Part shown: positions 28,456 to 37,900 of the stretch, in pieces
How the letters are laid out: each line of letters starts with the position of its first letter
Numbering within the stretch: position 1 is the stretch's first letter
Assembly (NCBI GenBank): GCA_900109485.1
Contig: FOAY01000016.1
Location: forward strand, 62,001-126,000
Reading direction: 5' to 3'
DNA: 64,000 nt
DNA from: Kosakonia sacchari
Lineage (GTDB): Bacteria > Pseudomonadota > Gammaproteobacteria > Enterobacterales > Enterobacteriaceae
The notes under the pieces: generated by a model
What the model saw: the letters and a program-made list of their open reading frames with translations, nothing else
Told to the model about the DNA's origin: nothing
The model's database searches: none
Made by a program: the position numbers and the translations under genes

Positions 28456-29355
28456 GTTAGCCAGAGATAGACTCCACATATTTCCGAGTTTAGCATCCCA
28501 TATCGCTGGGGTAATTTTAAGCTTACCTCTTTTAGGACTTAACGTTATTTCGCTAAAATAGATATCTTGTCCTTTTAACATAAGGTCGACACGACAATAG
28601 TTTATTTCTTTTGCCAACTCCTGGGCAGCAATTACGGATTTATGAAATGACTCAGGTTCCTTAACCGGGGTTGGAGTATTTGGATATTCCATCTGAAAGG
28701 GTTGTAAATTCCACGATCTGTCATATACATTGATGAATGCGAAACCATTGTCATCAGTGAAATCAGCTTCAATGAAACAGGCTACGCCATGAAAACAGTG
28801 TATCCTTAACATTTCCGGGGTGACGTTTCTGTCCTTATCTGAAAATATATCAAGATACATTTCGCAGATAAGGACAGGTGAGATATTCTTATATTGCCAT
28901 TCTCTGGTTGTATAATACATGTTCTTTTTAAGTGAAAGTTTTAACTTGTTTAACACTTTCGCGGGTTCAAAGTTCGCTCTGTCTGTGCATATAACTGTGC
29001 TACCACTATCATGATTGCATTTCAGCACAAATTTAGCAGGCAAGTTGTCGAAGTTGATATCTTCAACTCTATTATAGATGCCAACCAACGGAATTAGTTT
29101 AACTAAATTCGTGCGTCTTTCCACATATTCCCTGACGGCAAATTTATCAACGAGCATTGTATAAAAGGGGTTGTGATCAAACACGAGTCGATGACAAATC
29201 TTCTCGTTTAGTGTTAATGGATTACTTAAGTTTGAATAAGTCCCCGATGTTTTATTAAGTTTGGCTGTATGAAATGAAATATCTGTAGTAAAAAAACTGC
29301 TAAACTTTCTGAAACAATACTCAATATACTTAATGTGATAATTTATTTTATTCAT
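28441..29355 (-). CDS. TupA-like ATP-grasp protein
   Basis: A 304-residue protein resembling the TupA/WavE-type ATP-grasp family. Members are found in teichuronopeptide, capsule and polysaccharide loci, where they are thought to ligate amino acids or act as glycosyltransferase-like enzymes. Supporting motifs are LVDKFAVREYVERR near residue 68, LPAKFVLKCNHDSGST near residue 105, a CEMYLDIF segment and the late acidic residues in CRVDLMLKGQDIYFSEITLSP. No polysaccharide genes are adjacent. Base composition is clearly AT-rich, pointing to transfer. The start is preceded by AAGGAGAGGAT. Confidence 0.72.
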   Translation of the reverse strand: MNKINYHIKYIEYCFRKFSSFFTTDISFHTAKLNKTSGTYSNLSNPLTLNEKICHRLVFDHNPFYTMLVDKFAVREYVERRTNLVKLIPLVGIYNRVEDINFDNLPAKFVLKCNHDSGSTVICTDRANFEPAKVLNKLKLSLKKNMYYTTREWQYKNISPVLICEMYLDIFSDKDRNVTPEMLRIHCFHGVACFIEADFTDDNGFAFINVYDRSWNLQPFQMEYPNTPTPVKEPESFHKSVIAAQELAKEINYCRVDLMLKGQDIYFSEITLSPKRGKLKITPAIWDAKLGNMWSLSLANNRLN

Positions 29356-29575
29356 ATCCTCTCCTTATCAGAATAACTATCCTGACAGAGGATTATTGAT
29401 TTATGTTGCACACATGATGGAGAGGATATGGACCGGCATAACTGTATTTATCTACGAATTTAAGCTGGATCAATGTCCGCTTCTGGCTTATAGCAAACCG
29501 GCAAGCCAGGTAACTTTGATGTCGTGTTTACATTCACTATTATTCCGACGCTGTTTTTACCCGAAGTAGGTTTAG

Positions 29576-30304
29576 CTAAACGCTAACAAAATGACTTACC
29601 AGGCGACGATTGCGGATCTGATGGATCATCAATGCAGGCGGATCGCTCACTGGCGGCAGGCGTTGCGCATCCAGCATCAGCGGGTTCGCCGGGCAGATGG
29701 AGCCGCAAATATAAGCCGGAATCCCGGCAAAAGTAGCGCTCATCGGACGGTGAACGTGCCCGCTGCACAGCGCCAGCGGCGGGAACGGCAGGGTGTTAAG
29801 CAACTGGCGCAGTTCCTCTGCGCCATCACACATCGCGCTATCGAGCGGCGCGATGCCGCTGGGGAACAAGTGCTGATGCAAAAACAGCAGCGCCGGTTGC
29901 GGGCTGGCGGCGAGCGCGTTTTTCAGCCACGGCAGATGCGGGCGGATATCGCCCCGGCTTTCGCCCGCGACGGTCACATCCAGGCCAATGACCGCCACAC
30001 CGTCAAGCTGCTGGCAAAAATGCATTGCGTCAGCGGCGCTATGACGGGCAAAGGCGGGCAGGCTGGCGCACATTACCGCTTTATCGTCGGCATTGCCCGG
30101 AATGATGTGCGTGCGGCAGTTCAACCGTTGCAGTTCCCCGGCAATCGCCAGATAGCCTTCGTGCCAGCCATCGTCGGTTAAATCCCCGCTCACCACCAGC
30201 AAATCAGGTTGCAGGGCAAGCAGCCAGTCAATGGCGTTATGCAGCCGCGCGAGGTTGTCGTTGTCGGGCGCGGCGTGAATATCACTGAGCTGAGCAATCA
30301 GCAT
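29576..30304 (-). CDS. Calcineurin-like metallophosphoesterase (CpdA-like)
   Basis: A 242-residue cytoplasmic phosphoesterase. The dinuclear metal motifs are visible in order: LSDIH at residues 6-10, VVSGDLTDDG near 37, PGNADD near 70 (GNxD, with A instead of the usual H) and CSGHVHRP near 185. Substrates in the family include cyclic nucleotides and nucleotide-like compounds. The start at 30304 (MLIAQLSDIH) follows GGAGGAG. A longer frame to 30418 gives a non-homologous leader. It stands alone; the 220-base gap downstream of it, up to the ATP-grasp gene, shows nothing I can call. Confidence 0.85.
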   Translation of the reverse strand: MLIAQLSDIHAAPDNDNLARLHNAIDWLLALQPDLLVVSGDLTDDGWHEGYLAIAGELQRLNCRTHIIPGNADDKAVMCASLPAFARHSAADAMHFCQQLDGVAVIGLDVTVAGESRGDIRPHLPWLKNALAASPQPALLFLHQHLFPSGIAPLDSAMCDGAEELRQLLNTLPFPPLALCSGHVHRPMSATFAGIPAYICGSICPANPLMLDAQRLPPVSDPPALMIHQIRNRRLVSHFVSV

Positions 30305-30581
30305 TTCTCCTCCGGTGTGGTTCTGTGCAGCCCGAAGTATGGCAGGCGGGCGCGGGAAAACGCACGAAATTTGCGAATACAGGCGTATCAGATGTCCTCG
30401 GAGAGCGATGCTTAGCAATCTTTTTTATTTTAATAAGAGAGATAACGCATCTTCCGGCGTCTTAATATTATTCACGCCTTGCCCGATTTTGCTCCCCATT
30501 GCTAGTATTTGCTCAGAATATACTTAATAGTTGCAGATCTCTATTGCAACGCCTTTAACAATGGAATGTGCCGAGGTTTAC

Positions 30582-31118
30582 ATGTATTTGATTGAATTAA
30601 ATGATGACGATCTGGAGAGCATTATTTCAGATTCGGAGTACTTTACCGCCAGTGAAGACGAGTATTTTACTGCCGACGAAAACGATGCTGAATCAGTGGG
30701 GAGTTTTTCTCATTCAGCATATACAGCGCCGTCATCTTCGCGGTACTCTTCACTATCCGGCTCTGTTAAACATTACCGAAAGCATGTCAGTAAATTAGGT
30801 ACGGTCGGTGAAAGTAAAAAATGGATAATTGATGAAACGGAGCCAAGGAGCAAATATCGGCTCAACAAACATATCCACGTTGAGCCGCTGTACATGAAAA
30901 ACTACTATATGTGGCGGCGGCTTATTCGTGCCGGAAACCATCCGCGAGATGCCGCTAAATTAATGGGCAGTAAATTTTGTTATAAACAGGTCAAACAGAA
31001 AAAAGGTATCCAGCTCTTCAGCATCCGCTTAAGTGACGAAGACCGTGTTTTTTTTATGATTCAGGAAAAAGAGCGGATTGTGAAAATACTCAATATTGGC
31101 GGTCACTCTTTCGGTTAA
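30582..31118 (+). CDS. Acidic-repeat protein with a RelE/ParE-like C-terminus
   Basis: A 178-residue protein I do not recognise. The N-terminal part is very acidic and contains a near tandem repeat, SEYFTASED then DEYFTADEN, at about residues 19-35, followed by a serine/tyrosine-rich linker. The C-terminal 50 residues (ending IRLSDEDRVFFMIQEKERIV and then KILNIGGHSFG) resemble the last strands of RelE/ParE/HigB toxins, where an arginine and a late GGH occur; this is a weak similarity from memory. The start at 30582 was chosen because GAGG lies five bases before it; two earlier ATGs lack a ribosome site. No antitoxin gene is adjacent. Composition is AT-richer than its neighbours. Confidence 0.65.
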   Translation: MYLIELNDDDLESIISDSEYFTASEDEYFTADENDAESVGSFSHSAYTAPSSSRYSSLSGSVKHYRKHVSKLGTVGESKKWIIDETEPRSKYRLNKHIHVEPLYMKNYYMWRRLIRAGNHPRDAAKLMGSKFCYKQVKQKKGIQLFSIRLSDEDRVFFMIQEKERIVKILNIGGHSFG

Positions 31119-31131
31119 TGCAAAAAAGCGG

Positions 31132-32022
31132 TTACGCCACGGCGCGTATTGCGGCAATAAACGCCCTGAGCGTCGCCGGAACGTGCCGGTGGCTGGCGTA
31201 GTAAAGACACAATCCCGCAATCGGCGGGCACCACGCTTCAAGAACCTGCACCGCCAGCCCGTCGTTGAGCGCCTGGCGGGCATACGGTTCCGGCACATAG
31301 GCGATGCCCAGCCCCAGCACGACCGCTTCCACCATCAACGCACTGTTATCCAGACACAGCGTGCCGGGCACATTCAGCGTTAGCGGCTTATTGTCGCGCA
31401 TAAACTCCCAACGATAGCGCTTGCCGCCCGGCAGACGCTGCGCGATGCAACGGTGTTGCAGTAAATCTTCCGGCGTTTGCGGTGTTCCTGCCTGTTCAAG
31501 GTAAGCGGGCGCAGCAAGGGTGATAAAGCGGATGTCGCCGCCAAACGGCACGGCAATCATGTCGCGCGGCACCGCTTCCGCCAGCCGGACTCCGGCGTCG
31601 AAACCGGCAGCCACGATATCCACCAGACGGCCATCGGTGACCAGATCCAGCTCCACCTGCGGATGCGCGCGTAAAAAATCCACCACCACATGCTGTAACA
31701 GCCAGCGCGCGCCGCCTTCATTGGCGTTGATGCGCAGCGTGCCGTGCAGTTCCTGCGGCTGGAAACGGGTGCTGTCGAGCACATCGTCCAGCGCATTCAG
31801 CAGCGGATCGAGCTGTTGCAGAAAAGCCGCGCCTTGCTGGGTAAGCGACACGCTGCGGGTCGTGCGGTGCAACAACCGGACGCCCAGCCGGGTTTCCAGC
31901 GCACGCATGGCGTGGCTGAGCGCCGAGCGGGAAACACCCAGTTCTCCCGCGGCCTGCTGAAAACTCTGCAAACGGGCCACAAGGAGAAACGCTTTCAAAT
32001 CGCTAAGGCTGACATTTTTCAT
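31132..32022 (-). CDS. LysR-type transcriptional regulator
   Basis: A 296-residue regulator. The helix-turn-helix is at about residues 1-60 (SLSDLKAFLLVARLQSFQQA, then GVSRSALSHAMRALE). The co-inducer domain starts near residue 92 (LHGTLRINANEGG). It is divergent from a short-chain dehydrogenase gene with 97 bases between the start codons, the usual arrangement in which an LTTR controls its neighbour. It ends 13 bases from the convergent acidic-repeat gene. Confidence 0.9.
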   Translation of the reverse strand: MKNVSLSDLKAFLLVARLQSFQQAAGELGVSRSALSHAMRALETRLGVRLLHRTTRSVSLTQQGAAFLQQLDPLLNALDDVLDSTRFQPQELHGTLRINANEGGARWLLQHVVVDFLRAHPQVELDLVTDGRLVDIVAAGFDAGVRLAEAVPRDMIAVPFGGDIRFITLAAPAYLEQAGTPQTPEDLLQHRCIAQRLPGGKRYRWEFMRDNKPLTLNVPGTLCLDNSALMVEAVVLGLGIAYVPEPYARQALNDGLAVQVLEAWCPPIAGLCLYYASHRHVPATLRAFIAAIRAVA

Positions 32023-32119
32023 TGTTGAATTTTTTGCACCACTTCATGTCGATTGGTGAGTCTTATTCTAGCACCGGCGGCGGTGTAGGCTACAGATCCA
32101 CTCACTTCAGGAGGTCACT

Positions 32120-32944
32120 ATGTTGACATGGCTGATTACCGGCGCGTCTTCCGGGCTGGGTTTATCGATGACGCAAAAATTACTGGCGCGCGGCGATCGC
32201 GTTGCGGCCTGTGTTCGTCGCGCCGATGTGCTGAGCGATCTTCAGGCACAGTACGGCGGGCAGTTGCATCTTTGCCGTTTTGACATGACAGATACCGCGG
32301 CGATGCGTGGGGAAATCGACCGCGCCTTCAGCACGCTCGGCAGAATTGACCGGGTGGTGAGCAATGCCGGTTACGGGCTGTTTGGCGCGGCGGAAGAGGT
32401 CAGCGATACGCAGATCGAACGGCAAATCGCCACCAATCTGACCGGCTCAATCCAACTGGTGCGCGCGGTGCTACCGTGGCTACGGGCGCAGGGCGGCGGG
32501 CGAATTGTGCAGGTTTCATCAGAAGGTGGGCAGGTGGCCTATCCCAATTTCAGCCTCTATCACGCCAGTAAATGGGGCATTGAAGGTTTTCTTGAGTCGC
32601 TGGCGCAGGAAGTTAAACCCTTTGCGATTGATGTGGTGATTGCCGAACCCGGCCCGACGCAGACCGGTTTTGGCGGCGGCCTCGATCATGCCCAGCCGCT
32701 GGAGATTTATGATGCCACGCCCGCAGGTGATGTGCGGCGCGGCATTGCCAGCGGTGATTTCGCCATTACCGGTGATGCGGATCGTACGGTCGAGGCGATT
32801 ATCGCCGTTGCTGACAGGCAAAACCCGCCGCTGCGGGTGCCGCTCGGCAGCATTGCTTACGATCATTTAGTGGCGACGCTGGGCGCGCGGCTGCGTGAAA
32901 TCGAAGGCCAGCGTGCGCTGGCGTACTCCGCAGACCGCACATAA
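32120..32944 (+). CDS. Short-chain dehydrogenase/reductase
   Basis: A 274-residue classical SDR. The cofactor motif is TGASSGLG at residues 7-14, NAG is at 82-84, a catalytic serine is at 133 or 134, and the catalytic pair is Y147 and K151 in YHASK. The arginine at 33 in CVRRAD suggests NADP(H) preference. The substrate is unknown. The start follows AGGAGG. It is probably regulated by the divergent LysR gene. It is convergent with the medium-chain dehydrogenase gene, with one base between the stops. Confidence 0.9.
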   Translation: MLTWLITGASSGLGLSMTQKLLARGDRVAACVRRADVLSDLQAQYGGQLHLCRFDMTDTAAMRGEIDRAFSTLGRIDRVVSNAGYGLFGAAEEVSDTQIERQIATNLTGSIQLVRAVLPWLRAQGGGRIVQVSSEGGQVAYPNFSLYHASKWGIEGFLESLAQEVKPFAIDVVIAEPGPTQTGFGGGLDHAQPLEIYDATPAGDVRRGIASGDFAITGDADRTVEAIIAVADRQNPPLRVPLGSIAYDHLVATLGARLREIEGQRALAYSADRT

Positions 32945-32945
32945 C

Positions 32946-33890
32946 TCAGCGCATCGACAAAAGCGGTTTTGTTACCCGGCCCGGCTGGCGGTAAAACGCG
33001 ATGGCCTGTTGCCAGTCGGCAAACGGGAACAGCGTGACGTCAGCGGGCGGGTTTTTGCGCAGCCGCGTCCAGATGTCGCTAAACGTTTGCTGCCAGGCGC
33101 TGGCGGAAAGCGAGTCGAGGTGGTTGCGGATGTGGAACCAGTGCACCACCGGCAGGCGGCGCTGGATGCCGAACGGCTGCCCGGAGAGCAGGCCGTAGCT
33201 AATAAACTGCGCGTGGGTCGGCAACGCCTGCAATAACTGCTCGGCCAGCTCGCCGCCGGTGGCGTCATACACCACGCCTGCTTTCGCCGCCGCCTGGCGA
33301 ATGGCGACGCTGTCCGTTTCAGGCAGTGGGATCACGCCGCTTGCGGCCAGCCTGCTGGCATGCACGGCGGAGCGATAGATCCCGGTCACGCTTTTCGCAC
33401 CGCTCTGTCTGGCCCACTGCGCGAGGTAGCCTGCGCATTCGGAACCGGCGGCGGTCACTATCACATGCTGGCCTTGCGGCGGATAGTGCGCCAGCATCAT
33501 TTGCGCGGCCAGCGGATTAATATACGCGCGGGCGGCAAGGGCATCGTCGATATCATCGGGAACCGGCACGGCCAGTTCCGCCGGGCAGTCAACATACTGC
33601 TGCCAGGTGCCCTGGCCGCGTAATGGCAGCACGCGCTGGCCCAGTAAATGCGCGGTTTCTGGCGTGGTTTCGCACACCACGCCGACGCCTTCATATCCGG
33701 CAATCGCAGGCAGGGTAATGCGGTGGCTGTAGGCGCCGGTAATCGGGATCAAGTCCGAGGCATTGACCGGCGCCAGCAACATCTTGACGCGAAGCATGCC
33801 CGGCGCGCAGGGCAGCAGCGGGGTGGTTTCGGCGTACAGCGTGGTTAACGGTTCTCCGAACGCGCGGTAGCGTAATGCTGTATTATTCAT
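32946..33890 (-). CDS. Medium-chain dehydrogenase/reductase (quinone reductase or enoyl reductase-like)
   Basis: A 314-residue MDR-superfamily oxidoreductase. An N-terminal GroES-like domain is present (LAPVNASDLIPITGAY near residue 45, GYEGVGVV near residue 70), then a Rossmann domain with VIVTAAGSECAGYLAQWARQSG near residue 150. The usual zinc-ligand cysteines are missing, which fits the zinc-free quinone/enoyl reductase branch such as mitochondrial-type trans-2-enoyl reductases. The start at 33890 (MNNTALRYRAFG) follows GAAGAG; an upstream in-frame ATG lies too near the divergent beta-lactamase start. Confidence 0.83.
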   Translation of the reverse strand: MNNTALRYRAFGEPLTTLYAETTPLLPCAPGMLRVKMLLAPVNASDLIPITGAYSHRITLPAIAGYEGVGVVCETTPETAHLLGQRVLPLRGQGTWQQYVDCPAELAVPVPDDIDDALAARAYINPLAAQMMLAHYPPQGQHVIVTAAGSECAGYLAQWARQSGAKSVTGIYRSAVHASRLAASGVIPLPETDSVAIRQAAAKAGVVYDATGGELAEQLLQALPTHAQFISYGLLSGQPFGIQRRLPVVHWFHIRNHLDSLSASAWQQTFSDIWTRLRKNPPADVTLFPFADWQQAIAFYRQPGRVTKPLLSMR

Positions 33891-33934
33891 CTCTTCATTC
33901 AATGTATCGCTTCGCATAGTCAGGGATTATATCT

Positions 33935-34804
33935 ATGTTTTTCTCACCGAAATCAATTTGTTCTCTGCTGTTGATTTGTTTGCCGTCGGTGCATGCCGCT
34001 GCCATGGACTCTGCCCAACTGGCCGATGCTGTACGTTTGCAGGAGCAGCAGCTTGGCGCGCGCATCGGCGTGGCCGTGATGGATACCGCCAGCGGTAAAA
34101 CGGCGAGCTACCGTGGGGATGAGCGTTTTCCGCTGAACAGCACTTACAAAGCGCTGCTGTGCGGCACATTACTCAGCAAGGTGGATAACGGCGAGCTGGC
34201 GCTGACGGACACCACGCAGTTCCCGCGTTCGGCGCTGGTGGCGTACTCGCCGGTGACGGAGAAATTTGTCGCCCCGGCGCGCATCAACTGGCAGCAACTG
34301 TGCAGTGCGGCGGTCAGCTACAGCGACAATACCGCTGGCAATCTGCTGGCGCATAAGCTTGGTGGCCCGGCGGCTATCACCCATTATCTGCAAACATTAG
34401 GTGACAGTGTCACGCGAATGGACCGTTTTGAACCCGAACTGAATAGCGCGATACCGGGTGATTTACGCGATACCACCACGCCGCTGGCCGTCAGCCGGAC
34501 GTTGCAAAAACTGACGCTGGGAACGGCGCTGAAGCCCGGTTCACGCGCGCAGTTAATCCAGTGGATGCGTGAGGATAAGGTCGCCGATACGTTATTGCGC
34601 TCGACGCTGCCTGCCGGATGGACCATTGCCGATAAAACCGGCGCCGGGGATTTTGGTTCGCGTTCAATTATCAGTGTGGTGTGGCCGGAAAATCACTCTC
34701 CTCGTATCGTAGTTATTTATATAACGAACACGAAGGCGACGTTAAAACAGAGTAATGCGGCCATTGCCAGCCTCGGGAAAACGATATTTTCCGCGATCAA
34801 ATAA
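33935..34804 (+). CDS. bla: Class A beta-lactamase
   Basis: A 289-residue secreted serine beta-lactamase that acts in the periplasm. A signal peptide covers about residues 1-23. The motifs are complete: S69-T-Y-K72, S130-D-N132, E166 and N170 of the omega loop in EPELN, and K234-T-G236. C76 and C123 could form the class A disulfide found in TEM and CARB types. GDLRDTTTP and LRSTLPAGW resemble CARB/PSE enzymes as I remember them, but KTG replaces the CARB-type RSG. No AmpR-type regulator is adjacent. The start codons of this gene and the divergent dehydrogenase are only 44 bases apart. A strong terminator follows. Confidence 0.93.
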   Translation: MFFSPKSICSLLLICLPSVHAAAMDSAQLADAVRLQEQQLGARIGVAVMDTASGKTASYRGDERFPLNSTYKALLCGTLLSKVDNGELALTDTTQFPRSALVAYSPVTEKFVAPARINWQQLCSAAVSYSDNTAGNLLAHKLGGPAAITHYLQTLGDSVTRMDRFEPELNSAIPGDLRDTTTPLAVSRTLQKLTLGTALKPGSRAQLIQWMREDKVADTLLRSTLPAGWTIADKTGAGDFGSRSIISVVWPENHSPRIVVIYITNTKATLKQSNAAIASLGKTIFSAIK

Positions 34805-34810
34805 TCCGTC

Positions 34811-34841
34811 GACAGCGGAATAAATAACCGCTGTCCTTTTT
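34811..34841 (+). terminator. Intrinsic terminator after the beta-lactamase gene
   Basis: A perfect eight-base-pair stem (GACAGCGG with CCGCTGTC), a nine-base loop and CTTTTT, six bases after the stop codon. Confidence 0.9.
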
Positions 34842-34878
34842 AAGTTAAATTCCTTCTTGCCCCGAAAAAACCGCAAAA

Positions 34879-34925
34879 ATAACCATAAATGGATAATGGT
34901 TATGTAGTGAGAATATCCTTATAAT
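34879..34925 (+). promoter_or_regulatory. Likely promoter and operator of the formate dehydrogenase operon
   Basis: An inverted repeat with eight-base arms (ATAACCAT and ATGGTTAT, nine-base spacer) spans 34879-34903. It is followed by a perfect -10 hexamer TATAAT at 34920-34925, 41 bases before the start codon. A weak -35 (TGGTTA at 34897) falls inside the repeat, so a bound repressor or activator could control access. The regulator is unknown. Confidence 0.5.
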
Positions 34926-34966
34926 CTCCGTCCCTTTTCATGTCTTAAGTTTAAGCTGGAGGACAC

Positions 34967-37900
34967 ATGGAGCTCAACCGGAGGCAGTTCTTTCGGATCT
35001 GCGCGGGCGGTATGGCAGGCACGACTGTCGCATCTCTCGGATTCTTATCATCTTTTTCCGTTCAGGCGGAAACACGTCAATATAAACTCTTAAAAGCAAA
35101 AGAGACGCGAAATAACTGCACCTACTGTTCAGTCGGTTGTGGAATGCTGATGTACAGCCTCGGCGATAATGCGAAAAACGTTCACGAGAGTATTTATCAT
35201 ATTGAAGGCGATCCGGATCACCCGGTCAGCCGCGGCTCGCTGTGCCCAAAAGGTGCAGGGGTGCTGGACTATATTCACAGCGAAACACGTTTACGTTACC
35301 CGGAATATCGTGCGCCGGGATCAGATAAATGGCAGCGCATTTCCTGGGACGAGGCCATCGATCGTATTGCGCGATTAATGAAAAAAGATCGCGACGCCAA
35401 TTTTATTGAGAAAAACGCGCAGGGGCTGACGGTCAATCGCTGGACCACCACCGCCATGCTGTGCTCTTCGGCGGCCAGCAATGAAACCGGCATTCTGGAC
35501 GGTAAATTCACCCGTTCGCTGGGGATGGTGGCGATTGATTGCCAGGCACGCTTGTGCCACGGCCCGACCGTCTCGGCGCTGGCACCGACTTTTGGTCGCG
35601 GCGCGATGACCAACAACTGGGTGGACATTAAAAACGCCAACGTGGTGCTGATCATGGGCGGGAATGCCGCCGAAGCGCACCCGGTCGGGTTTAAATGGGT
35701 GGTGGAAGCGCAAACCAAAAATGATGCCACCGTTTTGGTGGTCGATCCGCGCTTTAACCGCAGCGCGGCAGTGGCGGACTTTTATGCGCCGATCCGCGCC
35801 GGTTCCGATACCGCGTTTCTGCTTGGCGTCATCCGCTACTTGCTTGAACACGACCAGGTTCAGCACGAGTATGTGCGCCACTACACCAACGCCGGGTTGA
35901 TCATTCGTGAGGATTACGCCTTTAACGACGGTCTGTTCAGCGGCTATGACGCCAGCAAACGCCAGTACGACAAAGCAAGCTGGTTCTATCAGCTCGATGC
36001 CCAGGGCAATGCGCTGCGTGATGATACCTTCAGCCACCCGCGCTGCGTGTGGAATCTGCTGAAAGCCCACGTTGATCGCTACACGCCGGAAATGGTCAGC
36101 CGTCTGTGCGGCACCACGGTGGAGGATTTCACCCATATCTGCGGCGTGCTGGCCAGCACCAGCAAGCCGGATCGCACGGCCACCATTCTCTATGCGCTGG
36201 GCTGGACGCACCATTCCGCCGGGGCGCAGATTATTCGCGCCGCCGCGATGCTGCAACTGCTGCTCGGCAATATCGGTATGGCGGGCGGCGGGGTGAATGC
36301 TTTGCGCGGTCACTCCAACATTCAGGGCTATACCGATCTTGGCCTGCTGTCGACCAATCTGCCGGGGTATATGCCGCTGCCGTCGGAAAAACAGCCGGAT
36401 TACCAGACCTATATTTCGCAAATCACGCCGCCGTCGCTGGGCGTGAATGAAGTCAACTACTGGCAGAACACACCGAAGTTTTTCGTCAGCATGATGAAAA
36501 GTTTCTGGGGCGAACACGCCACGGCGGAGAACAACTGGGGCTACGACTGGTTGCCGAAATGGGACCGTCTGTACGATGTGATGACCCAGGCCGAAATGAT
36601 GCAGGAAGGCAAAATCAATGGCTACATTGTGCAGGGGTTCAACCCGCTGGCCGCCTTCCCGGATAAAAACAAATCCTCCCGCGCACTGGCAAAACTGAAA
36701 TACATGGTGGTTATCGATCCGCTGGCGACCGAATCCTCCACCTTCTGGCAGAACCATGGCGAGATGAACGACGTTAACCCGGCTGATATTCAGACCGAAG
36801 TGTTCCGCCTGCCATCCTCCTGTTTTGCCGAAGAAGATGGTTCGATTGCCAACTCCGGGCGCTGGTTGCAGTGGCATTGGGCCGCGGCTGAGCCGCCAGG
36901 TGAAGCGCTGCACGATGCCAAAATCCTTGGCCGACTGTTTATGCGCCTGCGCGAGTTGTACCAGCAGGAGGGCGGTGCCAACCCCGCTCCGCTGCTGAAT
37001 GTCAGCTGGGATTATGCCGACCCGTACGATCCGCAACCGGAAGAGATTGCCCGTGAAGCCAACGGCAAAGCGCTGCGCGATCTGTACGACGACAACGGCG
37101 TGTTGATCGCCAAAAAAGGGGAACAGTTAAGCAGCTTTGCCCAGTTACGCGCGGACGGCTCCACCAGCAGCTACTGCTGGGTCTACTGCGGTAGCTGGAC
37201 GCCGAAAGGCAACCAGATGGCGAACCGTGATAACAGCGATCCGTACGGGCTGGGTTGTACGCCAGGCTGGGCGTGGTCGTGGCCTGCCAACCGCCGTATT
37301 CTCTATAACCGCGCTTCCGCCGATCCGTCCGGGAAACCGTGGGATGCGAAACGCGCGCTGCTGCACTGGGACGGCCAGCGCTGGGCGGGAATGGACGTGG
37401 CCGACTACAGCCAGGCCGCGCCGGACAGCAATGTCGGGCCCTTTATCATGAACCCGGAAGGCGTCGGGCGTCTCTTCTCGCTCGATAAGATGAACGACGG
37501 CCCGTTCCCGGAACACTACGAGCCGGTTGAGTCGCCAATTGGCACCAACCCGCTGCACCCGGCGGTGGTCTCCAGCCCGGTGGTACGCATCTTTGAAGCC
37601 GATAAAGCCAATATGGGCAAAGCCGATGCCTTCCCGTATGTCGCCACGACCTATTCGATCACCGAGCTGTTCCGTCACTGGACAAAACATGCGCGGCTGA
37701 ACGCTATTGCCCAGCCGGATCAGTTTATTGAGATCGGCGAAGCGCTGGCGCAGGAGAAGGGGATTGTGGCTGGCGATGTGGTGAAAGTCAGTTCCCGACG
37801 CGGCTACATCAAAGCCAAAGCGGTGGTCACCAAACGCTTGCAGACGCTGATCATCGACGGCAAGCGCATCAATACCGTGGGCATTCCATGTCACTGGGGT

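Noticed and set aside
35540-35570. Possible selenocysteine TGA codon in the formate dehydrogenase gene
   Set aside because: The codon at the selenocysteine position is TGC; no in-frame TGA exists.
35375-37036. 553-residue open frame antisense to the formate dehydrogenase alpha gene
   Set aside because: The sense frame is a full-length family match; the antisense product is histidine- and arginine-rich shadow sequence.
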